From CAYGTO01 sp964352815 (lineage in GTDB: Bacteria > Pseudomonadota > Alphaproteobacteria > Rickettsiales > UBA3002): a stretch of 64,000 nt of DNA. Location of the stretch: positions 1 through 64,000 of the forward strand of contig CAYGTO010000009.1 of the NCBI GenBank assembly GCA_964352815.1. Reading direction: 5' to 3'. Shown piece by piece: positions 32,260-40,659 of the stretch (positions within the stretch are counted from its first letter, which is position 1; each line of letters opens with the position of its first letter). The notes under the pieces are model-generated. The model was given only the letters and a program-made list of their open reading frames with translations, was not told where the DNA came from and searched no databases. The position numbers and the translations under genes are program-made.

Positions 32260-32794
32260 TGATGTAGAAGCATGGCGCGCGTTAACCGAGAGCGTCGATG
32301 GGGCTGAAGAAGAAACACCATTCGCTGAACTGTTTGAGGCGCCTGAAGCAACGCCCGCGAAGGCCGCTAAGCCAAAGACGGCGCCACGAGCGGAAGAGGC
32401 GATACAACCAATGGTCACTAAGGCTAGCCCGCCGAAGCTGCTGGTGGTCAACCGGATTGACGGTGTGAATCGACGAGACGCAGACCGGTTAAAGCGAGGC
32501 ATGCTGCCTATTGATCGCACGGTGGATATGCATGGGCTGAACCGCGTGGAAGCGTACGATCTTTTGCTAGAGGCCATTGAGCACGCCGTGCATCGAGAGC
32601 AGCGCGTCTTGTGTGTCGTGACAGGCAAGGGAACACGCAGCGCTGAAGGCCGGCCCGTGCTTAAAGAGGCGCTGGCTGAGTGGATTAATGAGCCCGCACT
32701 GCGGCCCCATCTGCTTGCTTGTGTGAGCGCGCGTCCGAAGGATGGCGGTGAGGGTGCATTTTATCTGTTGTTAAAACGCCAGCGAAGCGTGTAA
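32249..32794 (+). CDS. Smr-domain protein
   Basis: 181 residues starting at GTG 32249 inside the end of mltA. A disordered N-terminal half rich in Ala, Pro and Lys is followed by an Smr domain (RTVDMHGLNRVEAYDLLLEAI, VVTGKGTRSAEGRPVL, ALRPHLLACVSARPKDGGEGAFYLLLKRQ). Smr domains are often nucleases; recent work on related proteins points to cleavage of mRNA on stalled ribosomes. Substrate here unknown. The timA-mltA-smr order is typical for alphaproteobacteria. Confidence 0.9.
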   Translation: MSDDDVEAWRALTESVDGAEEETPFAELFEAPEATPAKAAKPKTAPRAEEAIQPMVTKASPPKLLVVNRIDGVNRRDADRLKRGMLPIDRTVDMHGLNRVEAYDLLLEAIEHAVHREQRVLCVVTGKGTRSAEGRPVLKEALAEWINEPALRPHLLACVSARPKDGGEGAFYLLLKRQRSV

Positions 32795-32803
32795 AAGCAA
32801 CCT

Positions 32804-34129
32804 ATGTCGAAATTGTGCCTCAGAGATTGTTTGCCGAAAAGCCTGTTTGCCCGTGCGGCACTTATTTTGCTCGTACCAATGGTGCTCGTACAGCTGGTCG
32901 TGGCGACTATTTTCTTCGATCGCCACTGGGAACAAATTTCGCGCCACATGTCTGCGTCACTTGCTTCGGAGATGGGGTATGTGATTGCGCGCTATATCGA
33001 GAATCCGACCGAGGTGGGGCTTCGGGATGCCCAACATGCGGCGCGCGCGATGGGCATTGATGTGGCGCTCGAACCTAATCGTGAAGCAGCACTTGAGGGA
33101 CGCCAAGGCGAGGATGTTTTCCCCCAATTTTACACGCAGTTGCGCAGCCGCCTCGCGGAACCTTTCCTGATTGAGGATAAGGGGCGAGAAGTGCATCTCT
33201 ATGTGCAGGCGGAACAAGGGGTGCTGCATCTATCGACCACACGGAAGCGACTCGTGAGCGTAACGACAACGGTGTTCGCAATTACCATGATCGCTGCGTC
33301 GGCCATATTTGTGACGATTGCGTTGATTTTCCTGCGGAACCAAATCATGCCGATCAAGCAGCTTGCCAAGGCGGCGGATCGTTTCGGCCGTGGGCAAGAT
33401 ATCCCACATTATCGCCCGCGTGGTGCGCGTGAAGTGCGCCAAGCGGGTCAAGCTTTCTTGACCATGCGTGACCGCATCCAACGGCAAATTCAAGGGCGTA
33501 CGGACATGTTGGTTGGCATCTCGCACGATCTGCGCGCACCGCTGGCGCGGCTCAAGCTCGAACTCGCTATGAAAGATAAAAACCCGACCATGGCAGAGGA
33601 GATGCAAAAGGAAATCGAGCAGCTTGAGCACATGATTCACGAATATCTGCTTTTTGCGAAGGGAAGCCATCAAGAGAAGGGCGAAGAAGTGCGGCTGGCG
33701 CCGTTTGTTCGAGGCATTGTTGATAGCTACCGCCGCAACCAAGAGCCTGTGGATGTCGGTGAGGTGGCGTCTGTGTCCCTGACCTTGCGTCCGCATGCGC
33801 TGCGCCGCGCGATACAAAATTTGATTGATAATGCGCTACGGTACGGAGCGTCTGCAACAGTTCAAAGTCACGATTCACCAACTGAAATTGTGATTCAGAT
33901 TGAAGATAAAGGACCTGGTATTGCCGAAGCAGATATAGAGCGCGCGATGCACCCCTTTGTTCGTTTGGACCAAGGGGAGGAAAGTCATCAAGGCGTTGGT
34001 CTAGGGCTGACCATTGCGCGAGATATTGTCCATAGCCATGGCGGCACGCTTGTTCTGGAGAATGTGAAGCATGAGAGTGAAATCTCGGGGCTTCGGGCGG
34101 TGATCACGTTGCCGAAGCAAACCCACTAA
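32804..34129 (+). CDS. EnvZ-like sensor histidine kinase without an adjacent regulator
   Basis: 441 residues. Transmembrane helix 1 (AALILLVPMVLVQLVVATIFF), a periplasmic sensor region, helix 2 (TTTVFAITMIAASAIFVTIALIFL), HAMP (MPIKQLAKAADRFGRGQDIP), dimerisation box LVGISHDLRAPLARLKLEL with the phospho-His, N-box (IQNLIDNALRYGAS), EDKGPGIAE and GLGLTIARDI. The layout and length match EnvZ. No response regulator is next to it, so its partner must be elsewhere. Ends before a bidirectional terminator. Confidence 0.9.
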   Translation: MSKLCLRDCLPKSLFARAALILLVPMVLVQLVVATIFFDRHWEQISRHMSASLASEMGYVIARYIENPTEVGLRDAQHAARAMGIDVALEPNREAALEGRQGEDVFPQFYTQLRSRLAEPFLIEDKGREVHLYVQAEQGVLHLSTTRKRLVSVTTTVFAITMIAASAIFVTIALIFLRNQIMPIKQLAKAADRFGRGQDIPHYRPRGAREVRQAGQAFLTMRDRIQRQIQGRTDMLVGISHDLRAPLARLKLELAMKDKNPTMAEEMQKEIEQLEHMIHEYLLFAKGSHQEKGEEVRLAPFVRGIVDSYRRNQEPVDVGEVASVSLTLRPHALRRAIQNLIDNALRYGASATVQSHDSPTEIVIQIEDKGPGIAEADIERAMHPFVRLDQGEESHQGVGLGLTIARDIVHSHGGTLVLENVKHESEISGLRAVITLPKQTH

Positions 34130-34157
34130 ATTGGTGTCGTAGGGTTAAGCGAATAAA

Positions 34158-34184
34158 AAAAGGGCGCGCACTGCACGCCCTTTT
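34158..34184. terminator. Bidirectional intrinsic terminator between the kinase and phasin genes
   Basis: AAAAGGGCG (34158-34166) pairs with CGCCCTTTT (34176-34184) around a 9-nt loop. A-runs lie before it and T-runs after it, so it can stop both the rightward kinase transcript and the leftward phasin transcript. Confidence 0.85.
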
Positions 34185-34204
34185 CATTTCAATGTACGAA
34201 ATGA

Positions 34205-34615
34205 CTAAGCGGACATTTTGCTCATTTGATTGATGCTGTTTGCCATTTGGCGATTCATCATATCGATCACTTCGAAGCTAGATTTCGAACACATTTCAGA
34301 AATTTCACGCATATTTGAAAGCGATGATTCGAAAATTTCTTTCGCCGCATCGGCTTGTTTCGCCATGCTGAGCTCTGGCGATCCGCTTGACATCATGTCG
34401 CGGCTCATTTCAAGAACGCGCTCAATGTTTTCGCGAGCGATTTCTGCCTGACGCTGTGAAATTGCTTTCGCATTTTCAGCCAGCGCTTGATTCATCGCTG
34501 ATGCTGCTTCTGTATTGTTCTGAATTACAGTGAATGCTTGATGGTAGTCAAAGTTCGGTGCTTTGAAATCAGAAAACATTTTTGTAAAATCTGCGTATGG
34601 GTTAGCCGATGCCAT
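34205..34615 (-). CDS. Phasin family protein
   Basis: 136 residues, amphipathic and almost wholly helical: NPYADFTKMFSDFKAPNFDYHQAF at the N-terminus, then NTEAASAMNQALAENAKAISQRQAEIA, as in the alphaproteobacterial phasins that coat polyhydroxyalkanoate granules. No signal peptide. Methionine-rich C-terminus (MMNRQMANSINQMSKMSA). Two TGC-rich palindromic sites lie upstream, fitting control by a PhaR-type repressor. No pha synthesis gene is in the window. Confidence 0.85.
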   Translation of the reverse strand: MASANPYADFTKMFSDFKAPNFDYHQAFTVIQNNTEAASAMNQALAENAKAISQRQAEIARENIERVLEMSRDMMSSGSPELSMAKQADAAKEIFESSLSNMREISEMCSKSSFEVIDMMNRQMANSINQMSKMSA

Positions 34616-34654
34616 TCTTTCTCTCCATTGTTTATTTATCTCTGTACAAATAGC

Positions 34655-34717
34655 TTTGTATGCGATGCACCTTTACACATAGAAGGGAGGGCGTCAAGCT
34701 TTTTGTGCAATGCACAA
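34655..34717 (-). promoter_or_regulatory. Phasin upstream region with PhaR-like palindromes
   Basis: TTGTGCA-A-TGCACAA (34703-34717) is a perfect 7+1+7 palindrome and TGCGATGCAC (34661-34670) is a second related site about 40 bp closer to the phasin ATG. Both resemble TGC-rich PhaR operators. A similar motif cluster is at 12950-13022. Confidence 0.45.
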
Positions 34718-34742
34718 TTACAGGGGCAGACTGTAGAAAGGG

Positions 34743-35561
34743 CTATTTGGATAAATCCTGAGATTTGTGCGCTGCAGCAATCAGCGCCTCTTTCATTAGT
34801 CCTGTTAAGCGCCCTTCTTGCATGAGCACGGAGAGTGCGGCTTCCGTCGTGCCTCCAGGGCTCGTTACCTGTTCTCGAAGCTCTGCTGCAGAGGCGTTGT
34901 CTTGACTAAGCAACAGGCTAGATCCTTTCAGCATTTGCTGTGTTAAGGCGGTGGCAAGCGGCTTGGGTAAGCCAAGCGAAATACCCGCTGTTGTGAGGGC
35001 CTCTGAGAAGTGAAAGAGATAGGCCGGGCCGCTACCAGACAATGCGGTCACGGCATGCATGAGTGCCTCATCTTCAAGCCAAAAAGCTTCTCCCGCATGT
35101 GCGAAGAGCGCACAAATGGTTTCCTGATCTTGAGGCGACACTGTTGCATTGCCACAACACACGCTGGCCCCTTCGCCGATGATGGCGGGGGTGTTGGGCA
35201 TGACTCGCGCCACGCGTGCACCAGGAAAGTCAAGCAACGTTTCTATCGTGCCTAAAGACGTTCCTGCCATAATTGATATCACCAATGCATCGGGTGCGTG
35301 CGCTTGGTATTGAGGGATTAATGAATCTGCATGCTGGGGCTTGACTGCGAAGAGTAACGCGTCACTGGGCGGCACGGCATCGCTAATGGCTTGGTGGCAA
35401 TAAATATGACTCCCTAATGCATGAATCTCATCATGGTATGTTTCGTCTGGCTCAATAATGTGAAACGCTTTGGCGACATCATGGGCCGCCCAACGTGTCA
35501 GCAGTGCGCGGCCCATTCGCCCGCAGCCCACCATCATGAATGTGTTAAATAATGCCATCAT
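34743..35561 (-). CDS. proC: Pyrroline-5-carboxylate reductase
   Basis: 272 residues. N-terminal NADP site MMVGCGRMGRALLTRW, AVKPQ motif (LLFAVKPQHADSLIPQ), RVMPNTPAIIGEG, and the signature ALSGSGPAYLFHFSEAL with LREQVTSPGGTTEAAL. It makes proline from pyrroline-5-carboxylate. The gene has two adjacent ATG codons after GGGGAG; either can be the start. Downstream of ybjN-like and ubiK genes on the same strand. Confidence 0.95.
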   Translation of the reverse strand: MMALFNTFMMVGCGRMGRALLTRWAAHDVAKAFHIIEPDETYHDEIHALGSHIYCHQAISDAVPPSDALLFAVKPQHADSLIPQYQAHAPDALVISIMAGTSLGTIETLLDFPGARVARVMPNTPAIIGEGASVCCGNATVSPQDQETICALFAHAGEAFWLEDEALMHAVTALSGSGPAYLFHFSEALTTAGISLGLPKPLATALTQQMLKGSSLLLSQDNASAAELREQVTSPGGTTEAALSVLMQEGRLTGLMKEALIAAAHKSQDLSK

Positions 35562-35619
35562 TCTCCCCGTGTGTCTTGTTTACACGAGAGAGGTCTGTGT
35601 GAACAGAAAGAATTGTAAC

Positions 35620-36120
35620 TTACGCTTCGCCGATTGGATCCATCAGGGCAATGTCGACCGCTTCTTTGATGGTCTTACCGCCCCACATCACCGATTGGAA
35701 GGCAGGGTAAAAGCGGTCACATTCAACCACCGCAATATCCATTAAATCCTCCAACTGTTGATCGGTTGCACCCTGCGTGCCGCGCAGGAGTAGCGCGTGA
35801 CGGAAGGTAATGAGGCCCTCGTCGGAACAGACATCAAAATGACCAAGCCAGAGTTTTTCGTTAATTTCTGCTAATAGCGGATACAGTGCGGCGCGATGCC
35901 GGTCAGGAATTTTTGTGTCAAACGCACATGAGAAAATCAGCACACCGAGCTCTTGCTGCCAGGTAAACCATATCCGATAATTGCACCAACCACTAGTGAC
36001 TTCGGCGATAAGCTCTTCATCGACAGGGCGGTCACAAAGCCAATCACGGTCCATGATGAGCTGCTCAGCAGTGTCGATTGGGTTGAGAATAGATGAGGGG
36101 GAAACAAACGAAGTAGACAT
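35620..36120 (-). CDS. YbjN-domain protein
   Basis: 166 residues. Matches the alphaproteobacterial YbjN type: NPIDTAEQLIMDRDWLCDRPVDEEL, YRIWFTWQQELGVLIFSCAFDTKIP, LYPLLAEINEKLWLGHFDV, FRHALLLRG and MWGGKTIKEAVDIALMDPIGEA. The fold resembles type III secretion chaperones; its role is unclear. Adjacent to proC and ubiK, a common arrangement in this class. Confidence 0.85.
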   Translation of the reverse strand: MSTSFVSPSSILNPIDTAEQLIMDRDWLCDRPVDEELIAEVTSGWCNYRIWFTWQQELGVLIFSCAFDTKIPDRHRAALYPLLAEINEKLWLGHFDVCSDEGLITFRHALLLRGTQGATDQQLEDLMDIAVVECDRFYPAFQSVMWGGKTIKEAVDIALMDPIGEA

Positions 36121-36263
36121 GGCCGCTCCTTTTAGGTTGGTGGCTGCGCATGCTTACCGAAAAAATTGCTATTCTTCTAAGCACAGTTAATCATATGCGG
36201 TGATAGAAATCTACTGCATTTAGATGCAGGCGCACAAAAAACGCAAAATGTGGTGGTGTGTGG

Positions 36264-36530
36264 CTACTTTTTGTTGGCTTTTCCGCTCGCGCTTTTCGTC
36301 TCTAGCGCCTCGAGCCGTGCTTTCAGCGCTTCATTCTCTTCCCGGGCTTTGGTGGCCATGGTTTTCACGGCCTCAAATTCATCGCGGCGCACCAGATGCA
36401 TGTTGGAAAGCATGCGCTCACACGCTCCGCGTGCGATGGCGTCCATTTCGCCTTTGAGGTCGCCCAGGCTAGAAGCCGCACCTGAAGCGACTTTCGCCAT
36501 ATCATCGAAAAAGGTAGATTTATGCTGCAT
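36264..36530 (-). CDS. ubiK: UbiK/BMFP-family accessory factor
   Basis: 88 residues: an N-terminal helix (FFDDMAKVASGAASSLGDLKGEMDAI) and a C-terminal coiled coil (RDEFEAVKTMATKAREENEALKARLEALE). This is the BMFP (YqiC/UbiK) family, a trimeric membrane-associated protein that aids ubiquinone synthesis and fuses membranes in vitro. Confidence 0.88.
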   Translation of the reverse strand: MQHKSTFFDDMAKVASGAASSLGDLKGEMDAIARGACERMLSNMHLVRRDEFEAVKTMATKAREENEALKARLEALETKSASGKANKK

Positions 36531-36655
36531 ATGCTCTCTCCGAAGCTAAGTTTTGTCTTAAAAATCAAGCGATTTTAGCGCTAGAAGTCTGCCTATACAT
36601 ATGGTACAAACATAGGAGATTACAATAAAAATATGACAAAAACAGGTGAGGTTTC

Positions 36656-37648
36656 ATGCGTAAGATTTTGATTACGGGCGGCGCGGGGTTTATTGGATCC
36701 AATATAGCGAACAGCATTGCGGATGGAGGCGAGTACCATGCGGTGGTGTGTGACCGCTTTGGTCAGGATGATAAATGGCATAACATCTCTAAGCACCCGA
36801 TCTATGAAATTATTACGCCAGAAGAAATGTTCTATTGGCTCGAAGGGAATGTGGGTGAAATTGAAGCCGTGATCCATATGGGGGCAATTTCTTCAACCAC
36901 AGAAACCGATGTGGACCTGATTCTCGAAAATAACTTCTCACTCTCAAAACTGCTCTGGAGCTGGTGTGCTGACCAAGGGGTGCGCTTTATTTATGCTTCC
37001 TCGGCAGCGTCGTATGGCGATGGGTCGCAAGGGTTTGATGATGATATGGAGGCGGCCGCTTTACAAAAGCTTAAGCCGATGAATGCCTATGGTTGGAGCA
37101 AGTGGTTGTTCGATCAATTTGTCGCAGCAAGCTTGCGTAATGAAGAGCCGTCACCGCCCCAATGGGCTGGGCTGCGTTTCTTCAATGTCTATGGGCCAAA
37201 TGAATATCACAAGGGGACACAGCAAAGCGTGGCGAGCCGTATTTTTCCTCATGCGCAAGCAGGCCGGCCCGTGCAGCTGTTTAAATCTTACAATGATAAA
37301 TATTCAGATGGTGGCCAGCTTCGTGATTTTATCTATGTTAGAGACTGCGTTGATGTGATGCATTGGCTACTAGAGAATGAAGGGGTTTCAGGTCTGTTTA
37401 ACCTCGGCACGGGTGAAGCGCGCAGCTTCGAAGACCTCGCAAAGGCAGTGTTTGAATCTGTCGGCAATGAGCCGGCGGTTAACTACATTAGCATGCCGGA
37501 AGAGTTGAAGCCGAAATACCAATATTTCACCGAAGCAAAAATGGATCGCTTACGGGCAGCAGGGTATGCGAGGCCGTTCACGAGCCTGGAAGATGGTGTG
37601 AAAGACTACGTGAAACAGTATTTGGCCCGTGAAGATAAGTATTTTTAG
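36656..37648 (+). CDS. hldD: ADP-L-glycero-D-manno-heptose-6-epimerase
   Basis: 330 residues. Extended SDR: ILITGGAGFIGSNIANSI, VIHMGAISSTTETDVD, YASSAASYGDGSQGF, MNAYGWSKWLFDQF (Tyr-x3-Lys), FFNVYGPNEYHKG. It makes the heptose donor for the lipopolysaccharide core, so the cell has heptose-containing LPS. Starts with GTGAGG upstream; its TAG is followed directly by the GTG start of lgt. Confidence 0.93.
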   Translation: MRKILITGGAGFIGSNIANSIADGGEYHAVVCDRFGQDDKWHNISKHPIYEIITPEEMFYWLEGNVGEIEAVIHMGAISSTTETDVDLILENNFSLSKLLWSWCADQGVRFIYASSAASYGDGSQGFDDDMEAAALQKLKPMNAYGWSKWLFDQFVAASLRNEEPSPPQWAGLRFFNVYGPNEYHKGTQQSVASRIFPHAQAGRPVQLFKSYNDKYSDGGQLRDFIYVRDCVDVMHWLLENEGVSGLFNLGTGEARSFEDLAKAVFESVGNEPAVNYISMPEELKPKYQYFTEAKMDRLRAAGYARPFTSLEDGVKDYVKQYLAREDKYF

Positions 37649-38461
37649 GTGCTCGCCTTTCCCGAAATAGACCCGATTGCATTCTCGATTGGTCCATTAA
37701 TCGTGCGCTGGTATGCGCTTGCCTATATGGCTGGAATCATTGGTGGGTTTTTCTGCATTGGCCATTTGAATCAACACTTTCCTCATGGCGCAGCGCCCCT
37801 TCTTTCTAAAAAGGCCATGGACGACATCATGCTTTGGGCAGTGCTCGGCGTCGTGCTAGGCGGACGGCTGGGGTATGTATTGTTTTATCACCCTGAATAT
37901 TTTGCGGGGCACCCGGCGGATATTGTCAAAGTGTGGCAAGGGGGGATGAGTTTTCATGGCGGCATGCTTGGCGTGATTATCGCCTTTTATTGGTTTGCTA
38001 AGCGTCAATCGGTCGCGTTTTTGCCTTTGATGGATCTGGTGGCAGCAGCGGCCCCGATCGGCTTGTTCTTTGGGCGCATTGCGAACTTCGTTAATGGTGA
38101 GCTTTATGGGCGCGTCACTGACCCAGACGTAGCCCCGCTTGCGATGGTGTTCCCGCGTGGCGGATCGCTGCCGCGCCATCCGAGCCAGCTTTACGAGGCA
38201 GGGCTGGAGGGGCTTGTTTTATTTACTGTGATCGTGTTGTTTATTTACACACGGCATGCGCTTAAAAAACCGGGCACAGTCTCGGGTGTGTTTTTGTTGG
38301 GCTATGGCTTGTCGCGCTTCATCGTCGAGTTTTTCCGTGAACCGGATGCGCATTTGGGGCTGCTCTTATTTGATTTCTCGATGGGGCAATGGCTGTGCGT
38401 GCCGATGGTGTTGCTTGGTGTTTACATGATTCGTCAGGCACAAATGAAAACAGACTCATGA
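37649..38461 (+). CDS. lgt: Prolipoprotein diacylglyceryl transferase
   Basis: 270 residues with seven hydrophobic segments. Lgt motifs: IVRWYALAYMAGII, WQGGMSFHGGMLGVI, the signature GRIANFVNGELYGR with the essential Arg/Asn/Glu, and RHPSQLYEAGLEGLVLF. It moves diacylglycerol to the lipobox Cys of lipoproteins. GTG start directly after the hldD stop indicates coupling. Confidence 0.95.
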   Translation: MLAFPEIDPIAFSIGPLIVRWYALAYMAGIIGGFFCIGHLNQHFPHGAAPLLSKKAMDDIMLWAVLGVVLGGRLGYVLFYHPEYFAGHPADIVKVWQGGMSFHGGMLGVIIAFYWFAKRQSVAFLPLMDLVAAAAPIGLFFGRIANFVNGELYGRVTDPDVAPLAMVFPRGGSLPRHPSQLYEAGLEGLVLFTVIVLFIYTRHALKKPGTVSGVFLLGYGLSRFIVEFFREPDAHLGLLLFDFSMGQWLCVPMVLLGVYMIRQAQMKTDS

Positions 38462-38494
38462 CAAAGTGATTATTCTCATTCAAAATAGCAGGCA

Positions 38495-39568
38495 ATGAAT
38501 GCACTGTTAGACATTATCAAAGACCAGATTGCTCAAGACGGCCCGCTTTCCGTGGCCGACTATATGCAGCTATGTTTGGGACATCCAGAGCATGGCTATT
38601 ACATGAAATATGACCCGTTCGGCAGGGAAGGGGACTTTATTACCTCGCCGGAGATAAGCCAGATTTTTGGCGAATTGCTAGGGTTGTGGTGCGCGGATAT
38701 GTGGCAGCAGATGGGCGGAGGCCCGGCAGCTCTAGTTGAGATTGGCCCGGGCCGCGGCACGCTGATGAAAGATGCGCTACGCGCGACGCAGCAACTGCCG
38801 GGCTTCCATGACCATCTCACCATCCATATGATTGAAACCAGCCCACGCCTGGCGAACATGCAGTATCATGCGTTGCGTGAGATGCATCCGCGTATCGAAT
38901 GGCTCGATGGCATTCAGGAGTTGCCGGCAAAACCGGTTTTATTGGTCGCGAATGAGTTTTTTGATGCACTCCCAATTAAGCAGTTTGTCAAAACCGCGAA
39001 CGGGCTCGAAGAGCGCAAAGTCGATTGGGATGACGAAGAGCAGAAGCTTGTTTTCATTACCCAGCCGGCAGGTCTGTCGCTTGCGAAAGGCAATGACGGG
39101 CTGGCGGAAGGCAAGATAGTTGAAAGCTGTCCGGCGGCGCGCGGGGTGATGGGGGATATCGCTTCGCATATGGCGCAGCATGGCGGTGCTAGCGTCATCA
39201 TCGATTATGGCTATATCGGCGAAGCGCAATCGGATACGCTGCAAGCGGTGAAGGCGCATCAATTTGCCTCAGTGCTCGATCAGCCAGGCGAAGCGGATCT
39301 TACGGCGCATGTTGATTTCTCGGCGCTCGCGGAAGTGGCGGAAGCCAAAAAGTTACGGTGTTTTGGTCCAGTCGATCAAGGAGCATTCTTAACGCGGCTT
39401 GGCGCCGAGATTCGCGCGCAGAATTTGCTGAAAGTAGCGGCGCCTGACCAGAAAGAAGCGATCGTCTCGGGGTTGAGCCGGTTGATTGCGCCCGAACAGA
39501 TGGGCACCTTGTTTAAAGTGCTCGCCGTGACCTCGAGCGTGTCAGTGGTGCCGAATGGATTCGGTTAA
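38495..39568 (+). CDS. MidA/NDUFAF7-type class I SAM-dependent methyltransferase
   Basis: 357 residues. DUF185 family motifs: DGPLSVADYMQLCLGHPEHGYY, DPFGREGDFITSPEISQIFGELLGLW, VEIGPGRGTLMKDALRA (SAM site), VANEFFDALPIKQFV, VIIDYGYIG. The mitochondrial relative methylates an arginine of complex I subunit NDUFS2; a similar target in bacteria is an inference. Its common alphaproteobacterial neighbours lgt and pgeF are present. Confidence 0.9.
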   Translation: MNALLDIIKDQIAQDGPLSVADYMQLCLGHPEHGYYMKYDPFGREGDFITSPEISQIFGELLGLWCADMWQQMGGGPAALVEIGPGRGTLMKDALRATQQLPGFHDHLTIHMIETSPRLANMQYHALREMHPRIEWLDGIQELPAKPVLLVANEFFDALPIKQFVKTANGLEERKVDWDDEEQKLVFITQPAGLSLAKGNDGLAEGKIVESCPAARGVMGDIASHMAQHGGASVIIDYGYIGEAQSDTLQAVKAHQFASVLDQPGEADLTAHVDFSALAEVAEAKKLRCFGPVDQGAFLTRLGAEIRAQNLLKVAAPDQKEAIVSGLSRLIAPEQMGTLFKVLAVTSSVSVVPNGFG

Positions 39569-39575
39569 TATACAT

Positions 39576-39652
39576 GGTGTCACCCCGTCTTCATGGCGGG
39601 GTCCGGGGACAAACGCTACAGACCCCGTGACAAGCACGGGGTGGCAGATTAG
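39576..39652. repeat. GC-rich hairpin pair (family C)
   Basis: GTCACCCCGTC-TTCAT-GGCGGGGTCC is followed by GACCCCGTGACAAGCACGGGGTGGC: two stem-loops with CCCCG/CGGGG stems between the methyltransferase and pgeF genes. Similar in kind to 5003-5062. Confidence 0.65.
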
Positions 39653-39661
39653 AGCAAACCT

Positions 39662-40555
39662 ATGAAACCCCGATCTTATAGAAGCGCTGTTCTTTCACAG
39701 GCGAGCGTTGCCGAGCATGGTTTTTTCACGGCCAAAGGGGGTGTGAGCGAAGGAATGTATGCGAGCCTGAATTGTGGGCCAGGCTCAGACGATCACCCGG
39801 AGCATGTTTTAGAAAACCGGAGGCGTGTGGCTGAAACCATGCGCTTTGAACCAGAAAGCCTCTGCACATTATATCAAATTCATAGCGCTACATGTCAGGT
39901 GGTTACTGAGTCATGGGCGCAGAGCGATGCACCACAAGCCGATGCGATGGTGACGAATCAACCCGGATTATTATTGGGGATCTTAACAGCCGATTGTGCC
40001 CCTATTTTGTTTGCCGATGCGAAGGCCGGCGTCGCCGGCGCGGCCCACGCGGGTTGGAAGGGCGCGCTGGGCGGGGTGCTGGAAAATACATTGGAGCAGA
40101 TGGAAGCATTGGGCGCAGACCGCACGCGGATTGTCGCAGCGATTGGGCCGTGTATTCATCGCGCCTCCTATGAGGTGAGTGAGGAATTTCTGATTCCCTT
40201 TTGTGAAGATGATCCGGAGAATGAGCGGTTTTTTATTGAAGCAGCAAAAAAACGGCATCCTGAGGAGTCACGCCGTAGCGTTAGCGAAGGCGGACGACGT
40301 GAGGACCTCGGGCAGTCGAGTGAGATTTCTCGTCGGCCTAATGGCCTCGCTCGAAATGACGGGGTAAAACGCTACCATTTCGATCTTCCCTCCTATCTTC
40401 TCTCGCGTGCACAAAAAGCAGGCTTGCAGCGGATCGAAAGCCTCGCTATAGATACCTACCCAGAAGAGAACCACTGTTTCAGCAACCGTCGGCGTACGCA
40501 CAAAGGTGAGTCGGATTACGGAAGGCAGATCAGTGTCATTGGATTGAAGGAGTAA
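39662..40555 (+). CDS. pgeF: PgeF/YfiH-family multicopper-like protein carrying an in-frame palindromic insert
   Basis: 297 residues against about 250-260 usually. Family motifs: HGFFTAKGGVSEGMYASLNCG, QIHSATCQVV, ADAMVTNQPGLLLGILTADCAPIL, AHAGWKGALGGVLENTL, AIGPCIHRASYEVSEEF, HFDLPSYLLSRAQKAG. Members edit misincorporated peptidoglycan residues or act as purine nucleoside phosphorylases. About 40 residues (199-238, rich in Arg, Ser, Glu and Gly) are encoded by a copy of the intergenic repeat at 3065-3188 and sit in a surface loop just before HFDLP. The frame stays open and the end of the protein is normal. Confidence 0.9.
   Translation: MKPRSYRSAVLSQASVAEHGFFTAKGGVSEGMYASLNCGPGSDDHPEHVLENRRRVAETMRFEPESLCTLYQIHSATCQVVTESWAQSDAPQADAMVTNQPGLLLGILTADCAPILFADAKAGVAGAAHAGWKGALGGVLENTLEQMEALGADRTRIVAAIGPCIHRASYEVSEEFLIPFCEDDPENERFFIEAAKKRHPEESRRSVSEGGRREDLGQSSEISRRPNGLARNDGVKRYHFDLPSYLLSRAQKAGLQRIESLAIDTYPEENHCFSNRRRTHKGESDYGRQISVIGLKE
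40256..40375 (+). repeat. Palindromic element inserted in the pgeF coding frame
   Basis: Opening CATCCTGAGGAG, then CGACGTGAGGACCTC, GTGAGATTT, and closing CTCGTCGGCCTAATGGCC plus TCGCTCGAAATGACG. In the same order these are the reverse complement of modules at 3065-3188, with one base change in GGCCTAAyGGCC and one inner module missing. The insert is about 120 nt, a multiple of three, and has no stop in the pgeF frame. Confidence 0.8.
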
Positions 40556-40581
40556 CGGGTTAAAGGAAGTGAGGGCAGCAG

Positions 40582-40659
40582 TACGAACCCTTTAGTCGCA
40601 AAGCGTTAGTTTCATCGCGCGTAACAGAAGTGCAGCGCGGGAAAGGAAAAGAGAGAACT
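40582..40659 (+). repeat. Family-A repeat forming the ilvE leader
   Basis: CCCTTTAGTCGCAAAGCGTTAG, then TTTCATCGCGCGTAACAGA and AGTGCAGCGCGGGAAAGGA, run almost to the ilvE ATG. The same stretch, about 85% alike by eye, stands directly before ilvB at 58776-58850. It contains small hairpins (CGGC-GAA-GCCG type; CGCG-flanked). The ilvE ribosome site is formed by its purine-rich end. Confidence 0.7.
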
